This document shows positions 7,182 through 11,320 of a stretch of DNA of 11,320 bases, one piece after another. This DNA is from Chloroflexi bacterium RBG_16_72_14 (GTDB lineage: Bacteria > Chloroflexota > Limnocylindria > Limnocylindrales > CSP1-4): the NCBI GenBank assembly GCA_001797035.1, contig MGOE01000083.1, positions 582-11,901 of the forward strand. The letters are read 5' to 3'. The translations under genes and the position numbers were made by a program. Numbering within the stretch: the stretch's first letter is position 1; each line of letters opens with the position of its first letter. Under the pieces are notes generated by a model. It was given only the letters and a program-made list of their open reading frames with translations. It searched no databases and was not told the origin of the DNA.

Positions 7182-7460
7182 GCGCGACAGGACTCCACGT
7201 GCAGGGCGGGACGGTCCGAAGGTCGCCGGTGGGGGCCGGTCGGCGAAAGGGGGTTATGAACGAGTTGTTGCGCCGTCCAGGAATCCATGTGGAGGGCCGT
7301 GCGAGGGCATACCGTCGGATGTGGACTACGTGTGGACGCCCGAGCGCCCGTCAGGCGCGCCGAGCCCAAGGCGCCGGCCGAGCGGGCGAGCGAGTGCACT
7401 CCGTGTGCGTGAACGAGCCGCGGAGGCCGGCAACGCAGGGATCGGCCGCATCACGGCCGC
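7182..7460. other. lexA-dnaB intergenic region with three TGTGGA motifs
   Basis: This 279-base spacer lies upstream of dnaB and downstream of lexA. It contains TGTGGA at 7288, 7320 and 7331 on the plus strand, the last two as TGTGGAC repeats exactly 11 bases apart. TGTGGACTA at 7320-7328 differs at one position from the high-GC DnaA box TGTGGACAA. An inverted repeat TCGCCG/CGGCGA (7223-7228, 7241-7246) is nearer dnaB. I found no good promoter pair for dnaB and no LexA box. A short plus-strand frame starting at 7256 is Arg-rich and runs into lexA antisense, so I do not call it a gene. Confidence 0.4.
7443..7459 (-). terminator. Hairpin right after the lexA stop codon
   Basis: CGGCCG, five bases, CGGCCG: a 6-bp stem that begins two bases past the lexA stop on the minus strand. 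It is well placed for a lexA terminator, but the downstream bases (ATCCC) are not a T run. Confidence 0.3.
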
Positions 7461-8111
7461 TCAGTCGAGGCGGCGGATGACGCCGATCAGCTTTCCCTGG
7501 ATCCTCACCGACGGGTAGAACTGGGGGGCGTAGTTCGGGTTGGCGGGCTGCAGGCGGACCTGGTCCTTCTCCCGGAAGAACCGCTTGAGGGTGACGGCGT
7601 TCTCCTCGACCTGGGCGACGACGATGTCACCGTCCCGGGCCGTCTCCTGGGGGCGGATGACCACGAAGTCCCCGTCCGCGATGTGGGCCTCGATCATCGA
7701 GTCCCCGCGCACGCGCAGGACGTACGCGTCGCCTGCGGGGGCGAGGATGTCCGGGACCGCGAGCGTCTCCGATGCGTCCTGGTAAGCCTCGATCGGGCCA
7801 CCGGCCGCGATCTCGCCGATGATCGGCAGGGCATGCGTCTCGCTGGGCATCGCCTGGGGCGTCAGCTCCGCCGCGAGCCCGAGCCGGAGCGCGGCCGTGG
7901 GCGTGAGGCGGATCGCGCGGGACTGTGCTGCGCCGCGCTCCAGGTACCCTTCCCGCTCCAGGATCTGGAGATGGTGATGCACGGCGGAGGTGGAGGCGAG
8001 TCCGACGGCCTTGGCGATCTCGCGCACGGACGGCGGGTAGCCGCGGGCGCGGATCGTCGCCGCGATCACGTCCAGGATCTTGCGCTTGCGTTCGGCGTCG
8101 TGACGGGTCAC
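7461..8111 (-). CDS. lexA: SOS-response repressor LexA
   Basis: Dimeric repressor of DNA-damage genes that cuts itself when stimulated by RecA filaments. The 216 residues show an N-terminal winged helix (SVREIAKAVGLASTSAVHHHLQILEREGYL, about 28-57), a linker, and the S24 latent protease domain. The cleavage site is Ala103-Gly104 in GEIAAGGPI. The catalytic Ser138 lies in VRGDSMIE and Lys176 in AVTLKRFFRE, so the protein looks fully functional. The start is GTG at 8111 with AAAGGAGG six bases upstream. Its promoter has a perfect LexA box in the spacer, so it represses itself. The same operator sequence occurs ahead of the last gene of the window. LexA is divergent from the DUF1232-rplI operon. 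Confidence 0.97.
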   Translation of the reverse strand: MTRHDAERKRKILDVIAATIRARGYPPSVREIAKAVGLASTSAVHHHLQILEREGYLERGAAQSRAIRLTPTAALRLGLAAELTPQAMPSETHALPIIGEIAAGGPIEAYQDASETLAVPDILAPAGDAYVLRVRGDSMIEAHIADGDFVVIRPQETARDGDIVVAQVEENAVTLKRFFREKDQVRLQPANPNYAPQFYPSVRIQGKLIGVIRRLD

Positions 8112-8117
8112 CTGGCG

Positions 8118-8125
8118 CCTCCTTT
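8118..8125 (-). promoter_or_regulatory. Strong ribosome-binding site of lexA
   Basis: AAAGGAGG on the minus strand, six bases ahead of GTG (8111-8109). This settles the non-ATG start. Confidence 0.85.
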
Positions 8126-8134
8126 CACCCGTCC

Positions 8135-8162
8135 ATCATACCGAACGGACGTTCGATGTCAA
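8135..8162 (-). promoter_or_regulatory. lexA promoter (TTGACA - 16 bp - TATGAT)
   Basis: On the minus strand the -35 is a perfect TTGACA (8162-8157), the spacer is 16 bases, and the -10 is TATGAT (8140-8135). The LexA box fills the spacer, so LexA binding would exclude RNA polymerase. Transcription should start near 8128, only a few bases before the ribosome-binding site. Confidence 0.85.
8142..8155. promoter_or_regulatory. LexA operator of lexA
   Basis: CGAAC-GGAC-GTTCG, a perfect match to the Gram-positive LexA box CGAAC-N4-GTTCG. It lies wholly inside the -35/-10 spacer of the lexA promoter. Confidence 0.92.
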
Positions 8163-8304
8163 TCGTGGCGTTCGCGGGCGCAGGAGGCGCAGGTGGGCGC
8201 GATTTCCGGATGATCCGAACAGCGAGCGGCCGCGTGGCCGGGCACCAATGCGCGCCCCGGGGTCGACAGGCGGTGGCGGCCGGGTCGCGCCGCAGATAGC
8301 TGGT

Positions 8305-8362
8305 CCCCGCGTGCGTGGCGCGGGGCGTCGCGAGCGGACGGGTGGGCGGCCTTGCGACGCCC
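8305..8362 (+). promoter_or_regulatory. Two overlapping, mutually exclusive hairpins upstream of the DUF1232-rplI operon
   Basis: Hairpin A: CCCCGCG (8305-8311) with CGCGGGG (8319-8325), 7-base loop. Hairpin B: GGGCGTCGCGAG (8323-8334) with CTTGCGACGCCC (8351-8362), 12 bp with one G-U, 16-base loop. They share the G run at 8323-8325, so both cannot form fully at once. No T run follows either. They lie upstream of the promoter I propose at 8381-8408. If transcription starts further upstream they would be in the leader; otherwise they may be protein-binding DNA palindromes. Confidence 0.35.
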
Positions 8363-8380
8363 ACGCTCGGCCACCTGCGA

Positions 8381-8408
8381 TGGACTCGTGCCGGACCCCT
8401 GATAGACT
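8381..8408 (+). promoter_or_regulatory. Possible promoter of the DUF1232-rplI operon
   Basis: TGGACT (8381-8386), a 16-base spacer and TAGACT (8403-8408). Each hexamer agrees with the sigma-70 consensus at four of six positions. It is about 50 bases before the GTG start at 8458. Weak but the best pair I see in this interval. Confidence 0.35.
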
Positions 8409-8457
8409 CGCCTCCCCGGAGACCACGTTCGGCACCGGGACGCACGAGAGGACTGGG

Positions 8458-8997
8458 GTGGCCCGAGCCGCGCGGTCGGACCGCGACGACAGACAGCGCA
8501 CGGCACACCGACGCCGCGGACCGCGGATCGGCGTCCGACGCCTGCTCGCCTGGGCCGCGTTCCTGCCGATCGCGAGCCGCGCGCCGATCTACGGCCGCCT
8601 GTTCTGGGAGCTCGTCCGCGATGAGCGGACGCCCGGCGGGCGGAAGGCGATGCTCGCGGCGGCGCTGGGGTACATCCTCGTCGGGCACGACCTGGTGCCG
8701 GACGACCTGCCGGTCCTCGGCGGGCTCGACGACCTCGTGGTCGTGGTGCTGGCCGTCGACCTGTTCCTCGACGGCGTCCCGGGCGAGGTCCTCGACGAGA
8801 AGCTCGACGAGCTGGGGATCGACAGGCGGGCGTTCGGGGATGACGTCGCGCGCATCCGGCGGTTCACGCCTCGCCCGCTCCGGCGCCTCGTGCGCCAGGT
8901 GCCGGGGACGATCGCCGTCGCCGGCAACGCGCTGGCACACAGCGGGATCGGGCCGCGGGTCCGGTCCTGGATCAACAAGGAGGGTTCGATCGCGTGA
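8458..8997 (+). CDS. DUF1232 (YkvA-like) protein
   Basis: A 179-residue protein containing the DUF1232/YkvA domain at about residues 46-107. The hallmark stretch is HDLVPDDLPVLGGLDDL (77-93), flanked by hydrophobic segments (AMLAAALGYILV and VVVVLAVDLFL) that probably insert into or lie along the membrane. The N-terminal 25 residues are strongly basic. The C-terminal tail (RRFTPRPLRRLVRQVPGTI) is also basic. Biochemical function of the family is unknown. I chose GTG at 8458 because GAGAGGA lies five bases ahead; the frame is open further upstream, but that part is low-complexity and lacks conservation signs. The last four bases (GTGA) overlap the rplI start, so rplI translation is likely coupled to this gene. 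Confidence 0.8.
   Translation: MARAARSDRDDRQRTAHRRRGPRIGVRRLLAWAAFLPIASRAPIYGRLFWELVRDERTPGGRKAMLAAALGYILVGHDLVPDDLPVLGGLDDLVVVVLAVDLFLDGVPGEVLDEKLDELGIDRRAFGDDVARIRRFTPRPLRRLVRQVPGTIAVAGNALAHSGIGPRVRSWINKEGSIA
8977..8984 (+). promoter_or_regulatory. Ribosome-binding site of rplI inside the DUF1232 gene
   Basis: AAGGAGGG, nine bases before the GTG at 8994. It lies within the last codons of the upstream gene and supports GTG as the rplI start. Confidence 0.8.
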
Positions 8998-9440
8998 AGG
9001 TGATCCTGACGACGGACGTCGCAAAGCTCGGCAAGACCGGCGAGATGAAGACCGTCGCGGACGGGTTCGCCCAGAACTTCCTCATCCCGCAGAAGCTCGC
9101 CGTGCCCGCGTCGGGCGGTGCCTATCGCGCCTACCAGCACGACATCGCGAGCCGCGAGGACAAGCGCAAGCGTGAGCGCGAGGAGGCGGAGATCGCCGCC
9201 ACCCGCATTGGCAGCACGACGCTCACCATGGGTGTCAAGGTCGGCGAGGGCGGCAAGCTCTACGGCTCGATCAACACCCAGGACATCGCCGATGCCCTCG
9301 GCCGCCGCGGCATCTCGGTGGACAAGCACAAGATCGACCTCGACCAGCCGATCAAGGCGCTGGGCACGTACAAGGTGGCGATCAAGGTGCTGTCTGGCAT
9401 GACGCCGGAGGTCACCATCATCGTCGAGCCCAAGGGCTGA
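8994..9440 (+). CDS. rplI: 50S ribosomal protein L9
   Basis: Large-subunit ribosomal protein that binds 23S rRNA near the base of the L1 stalk. The 148 residues match L9 in length and layout: an N-terminal rRNA-binding domain with VILTTDVAKLGKTGEMKTV and the signature DGFAQNFLIPQKLAVPA, a long charged connecting helix (REDKRKREREEAEIAATRI, about 54-72), and a C-terminal domain ending EVTIIVEPKG. The start is GTG at 8994, giving the standard MKVIL N-terminus. It overlaps the DUF1232 stop by four bases. The usual partners rpsF, ssb and rpsR are not upstream, and dnaB, often downstream, is on the opposite strand about 2 kb away. Confidence 0.96.
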   Translation: MKVILTTDVAKLGKTGEMKTVADGFAQNFLIPQKLAVPASGGAYRAYQHDIASREDKRKREREEAEIAATRIGSTTLTMGVKVGEGGKLYGSINTQDIADALGRRGISVDKHKIDLDQPIKALGTYKVAIKVLSGMTPEVTIIVEPKG

Positions 9441-9482
9441 CCCCTGCGGGCCGCCCGCCCGCCGCGACACGCACATTCGACT

Positions 9483-9505
9483 GCCCGGATCCCCGTGGAC
9501 CGGGC
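9483..9505 (+). terminator. Likely terminator hairpin after rplI
   Basis: GCCCGG, a bulged A, TCC, a CCGT loop, GGA and CCGGGC form a nine-pair GC-rich hairpin about 40 bases after the rplI stop. A T run does not follow, so it may be a weak or factor-aided terminator. Confidence 0.4.
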
Positions 9506-9550
9506 GGTGTCGCATCCCAGGCGGTCCGAGCGCGCGGGCGGCACGGATCC

Positions 9551-9570
9551 CGTGACAGCACGTCGTCACG
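9551..9570. repeat. Inverted repeat CGTGAC-N8-GTCACG upstream of dinB
   Basis: Perfect 6-bp arms 23-42 bases ahead of the dinB start. The same arms recur near the 3' end of dinB (10838-10858). It may be an operator for an unidentified dimeric regulator, or a hairpin. Confidence 0.35.
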
Positions 9571-9579
9571 CGGCGGGGC

Positions 9580-9585
9580 GACAAT
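9580..9585 (+). promoter_or_regulatory. -10-like GACAAT close to the dinB start
   Basis: GACAAT matches TATAAT at four of six positions and ends seven bases before the GTG at 9593. With no good Shine-Dalgarno sequence ahead of that codon, a leaderless dinB mRNA is possible. No convincing -35 hexamer is present at 16-18 bases. Confidence 0.25.
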
Positions 9586-9592
9586 CGCGCAC

Positions 9593-10891
9593 GTGAGCGA
9601 GCGCGTGATCCTTCACATGGACCTCGACGCGTTCTTCGCGGCCGTCGAGCAGCGGGACCGGCCGGAGCTGCGTGGCAAGGCGGTCATCGTCGGGGGCGGC
9701 GGCCCGAACCAGCGCGGTGTCGTGTCGACCGCCAGCTACGAGGCGCGCAGGTTCGGCGTGCACTCGGCGATGCCGCTGCGCACGGCCGGCCGCCTCTGCC
9801 CGCACGGGATCTTCCTGCCCGTGGACGGGCGCAAGTACCAGGCCGTCAGCCGCGAGGTCATGGCCATCCTCCGCCGGTTCACACCGCAGGTGCAGCCGGT
9901 GTCGATCGACGAGGCCTTCCTGGACGTCACGGCGTCACGGGCCCTGTTCGGTGACGGCGAGACGATCGCCCGCCGGATCAAGGATGCGATCCGGGACGAG
10001 GTGGGGCTGACTGCGTCCGTCGGCGTGGCCACGACGAAGCTGGTCGCCAAGATCGCCTCGGACCTGCGCAAGCCGGACGGCCTGGTCGTGGTACCGCCGG
10101 GTGAGGAGGCTGCGTTCCTCGCGCCGCTGGAGATCTCGCGCCTGTGGGGCGTCGGCGAGAAGACCGCGGCCGCGCTCCGCGACTTCGGGGTGCGGACGAT
10201 CGGGGATCTGGCGGCCCTGCCCCCCGACGCCCTCGGCCGGCGGTTCGGCAAGCACGGGGCCTCGCTCGTCGAGCGGGCGGTGGGCGTCGATCCCGACCCG
10301 GTGGCCACGGGCGAGGCGGCGAAGACCATCGGACACGAGCACACGTTCGACGTGGACACCGCGGACCGCGAGGTCATCGAGCGCACGCTGCTGGGCATGG
10401 CCGACGGCGTCGCCGGACGCCTCCGGTCGTCGGGGCTGCGGGCCGCGACGGTGCACCTCAAGCTGCGCGACTCGAGCTTCACGACGATCACCCGCCAGGT
10501 GGGCCTCGAGGTGCCGTCCGACCTCACGGAGCCCATCTACGACGCGGCGCTCACCTTGCTGCGTCGCGAGCTCCACGGGCAGCGCATCCGCCTGGTGGGC
10601 GTGACCGCGTCCAACTTCCGCGACCGCGACCAGCTGGCGATGTTCGAGCGCGAGGACCCGCGTCGCCACCAGGCCGCGGAGGCCCTCGACCGGATCCGGC
10701 GCAAGTACGGCGAGCGGTCGATGACCCGGGCCCGCCTCGTGCGGGCGGCGCTGCCGGCGCCGTTCGAGCGTGACCCGATGACGGCCGTGGAGCGGCGCCA
10801 CGGCGCGAACGTCGAAGCGGGCGAACGCCCGGCGGAGCGTGACACTGAAGGTGTCACGGATGCGGCGGAGGATCTCGACGCGGACGCTTGA
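9593..10891 (+). CDS. dinB: DNA polymerase IV (Y-family, DinB)
   Basis: Translesion DNA polymerase that copies past damaged bases at low fidelity. The 432 residues contain a complete Y-family core. Catalytic acidic residues are Asp10 (HMDLDAFF) and Asp106-Glu107 (SIDEAFLDV); the steric-gate residue is probably Phe15. The fingers motif YEARRFGV lies at 49-56 and helix-hairpin-helix thumb motifs at LWGVGEKTAAALRDFGV (184-200). The little finger spans about 246-345, and a beta-clamp-binding motif QLAMF lies at 347-351. Beyond about residue 395 is a charged, acidic-ending tail (DAAEDLDADA) not needed for the core fold. The start is GTG at 9593; a downstream ATG at 9617 would remove residues preceding the first metal ligand. 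No LexA box lies upstream, although the next promoter is SOS-type. The stop codon lies inside that promoter's -35. Confidence 0.95.
   Translation: MSERVILHMDLDAFFAAVEQRDRPELRGKAVIVGGGGPNQRGVVSTASYEARRFGVHSAMPLRTAGRLCPHGIFLPVDGRKYQAVSREVMAILRRFTPQVQPVSIDEAFLDVTASRALFGDGETIARRIKDAIRDEVGLTASVGVATTKLVAKIASDLRKPDGLVVVPPGEEAAFLAPLEISRLWGVGEKTAAALRDFGVRTIGDLAALPPDALGRRFGKHGASLVERAVGVDPDPVATGEAAKTIGHEHTFDVDTADREVIERTLLGMADGVAGRLRSSGLRAATVHLKLRDSSFTTITRQVGLEVPSDLTEPIYDAALTLLRRELHGQRIRLVGVTASNFRDRDQLAMFEREDPRRHQAAEALDRIRRKYGERSMTRARLVRAALPAPFERDPMTAVERRHGANVEAGERPAERDTEGVTDAAEDLDADA
10838..10858. repeat. Inverted repeat CGTGACAC-N5-GTGTCACG in the 3' end of dinB
   Basis: Perfect 8-bp arms around TGAAG, within the codons of the polymerase's acidic tail and 30 bases before the SOS promoter -35. 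Outer arms CGTGAC and GTCACG match the repeat at 9551-9570. It could be an operator, a processing hairpin, or coincidence. Confidence 0.4.
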
Positions 10892-10915
10892 CATCGAACG
10901 CCCGTTCGGTCTAGT
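10888..10915 (+). promoter_or_regulatory. SOS promoter overlapping the dinB stop codon
   Basis: A perfect -35 TTGACA (10888-10893) whose TGA is also the dinB stop codon (10889-10891). After a 16-base spacer comes a weaker -10, TCTAGT (10910-10915). A LexA box occupies the spacer. From the -35 through the first base of the -10, 22 of 23 positions are identical to the lexA promoter. Confidence 0.75.
10895..10908. promoter_or_regulatory. LexA operator 1 of the terminal small gene
   Basis: CGAAC-GCCC-GTTCG, a perfect LexA box between the -35 and -10, in the same position as in the lexA promoter. Confidence 0.9.
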
Positions 10916-10928
10916 GTCCAGTGAGAAA

Positions 10929-10942
10929 CGAACAGACGTTCG
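10929..10942. promoter_or_regulatory. LexA operator 2 of the terminal small gene
   Basis: CGAAC-AGAC-GTTCG, a second perfect box, centred 34 bases (about three helical turns) after the first and just downstream of the expected transcription start. Two boxes should give tight repression. Confidence 0.88.
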
Positions 10943-10980
10943 CATCCGGTGTGCTCCCGGGTGACGACGACCCCGCCGAG

Positions 10981-10988
10981 GGAAGGAG
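10981..10988 (+). promoter_or_regulatory. Ribosome-binding site of the small SOS gene
   Basis: GGAAGGAG, eight bases before the ATG at 10997. It selects this ATG over the in-frame upstream GTG at 10949, which lies very near the second LexA box. Confidence 0.8.
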
Positions 10989-10996
10989 ACACCACC

Positions 10997-11257
10997 ATGG
11001 CGATGGTTCGCGTCGCTCCGGTCAGCGTCCAGGTGCGCACCGACTGGTTCAGCGGCACGCCGCGCGAGATCACGTGGGGCGAGGACCGCCTCCCCGTCAC
11101 GAAGCTGGTCGCGGTCCGCGACGAGAGCTCGGCGTACCCGGCGATCACCGGCCCGCGCACGGTGTTCGAGGTGGACACCCCGACCCTGCGACTCGCCCTG
11201 ACGTACCAGCACCGCTCACGCCGCTGGGCGATCGAGGGGCTGGACCAGGCCGCCTGA
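10997..11257 (+). CDS. Small SOS-regulated protein, DUF6504-like
   Basis: An 86-residue soluble protein with no signal peptide or membrane segment. It opens MAMVRVAPVSVQVRTDWF and has a short beta-rich layout: PREITWGEDRLPVTKLVAV (about 22-40), RTVFEVDTPTLRLALTY (54-70) and RRWAIEGLD (75-83). This pattern (aromatic W near a G-x-x-x-x-V strand, then a final RRW-x-x-G) resembles the DUF6504 family, which in actinobacteria is encoded beside ImuB-like polymerase and DnaE2 genes. I judge this from memory, so the family name is tentative. Two perfect LexA boxes and a near copy of the lexA promoter show that it belongs to the SOS regulon. As first gene after the promoter, 63 bases from the window edge, it may head a longer damage-inducible operon outside the window. 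Its biochemical role is unknown. Confidence 0.8.
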   Translation: MAMVRVAPVSVQVRTDWFSGTPREITWGEDRLPVTKLVAVRDESSAYPAITGPRTVFEVDTPTLRLALTYQHRSRRWAIEGLDQAA

Positions 11258-11320
11258 CACGCCACCACATACGGGAGTCGCGGCTCCTCCCCGTCGGCTC
11301 CCTGGGGTCGGCTGCGGGGC

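Noticed and set aside
7251..7270. TGAACGAGTTGTTG as a possible LexA box near dnaB
   Set aside because: The half-sites are five rather than four bases apart and the right half is GTTG, not GTTC.
7256..7480. Short plus-strand frame with an AAAGGGGG site before its ATG
   Set aside because: Arg-rich, no family resemblance, and its end overlaps the antisense 3' end of lexA; a ribosome-site look-alike is easy to find in G-rich sequence.
8125..9024. Minus-strand frame of 299 codons opposite the DUF1232 gene
   Set aside because: It covers the lexA operator and the DUF1232 gene antisense, with no recognisable protein content.
9935..11212. Minus-strand frame of 425 codons opposite dinB and the small SOS gene
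   Set aside because: Composition is Arg/His/Gly-rich without motifs, and the opposite strand carries two clear genes with ribosome-binding sites and promoters.
11258..11320. Start of a following gene
   Set aside because: A GGGAG site is present, but no convincing start codon or coding sequence can be read before the window ends.
1..11320. CRISPR array, insertion sequence, or phage genes
   Set aside because: No regularly spaced direct repeats, transposase, integrase or structural phage gene was found.

Overview
The window is high-GC DNA. It uses many GTG starts, Shine-Dalgarno sites of the AGGAGG type, and LexA operators of the Gram-positive/actinobacterial form CGAAC-N4-GTTCG. Together with a C-terminal BTAD regulator and a stand-alone DUF1232 protein beside rplI, this suggests a high-GC Gram-positive-type lineage such as Chloroflexota (Limnocylindria-like) or Actinomycetota. 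That placement is an inference; no rRNA or complete tRNA is present.

Left part (1-4677): about 530 bases hold no credible gene but carry several hairpins. One is a UUCG-capped hairpin with a T run on the minus strand, which looks like the terminator of the gene that follows. There is also a degenerate tRNA-like stretch. Three minus-strand genes come next, perhaps one operon read in the order zinc-ribbon protein, dodecin, and a very large STAND-ATPase/TPR regulator whose DNA-binding winged helix and BTAD domain lie at the C-terminus.

Middle (4903-7181): a plus-strand lipoprotein of unknown function converges on the minus-strand replicative helicase gene dnaB.

Right part (7461-11320): a DNA-damage-response neighbourhood. 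lexA (minus) has a LexA box set exactly between its own -35 and -10. A DUF1232 membrane-protein gene overlaps rplI by four bases (plus strand). dinB (DNA polymerase IV, plus) follows. Its stop codon lies inside the -35 hexamer of a second SOS promoter, which is nearly identical to the lexA promoter and is followed by a second perfect LexA box. That promoter drives an 86-residue protein resembling the DUF6504 family, which in actinobacteria occurs beside the ImuB/DnaE2 translesion polymerase genes. The window ends just after it, so any mutasome genes would lie to the right.

The most interesting signals are the paired SOS promoters with the small SOS gene, the inverted-repeat pair flanking dinB, the competing hairpins ahead of the DUF1232-rplI operon, and the structured gene-free region at the left end.
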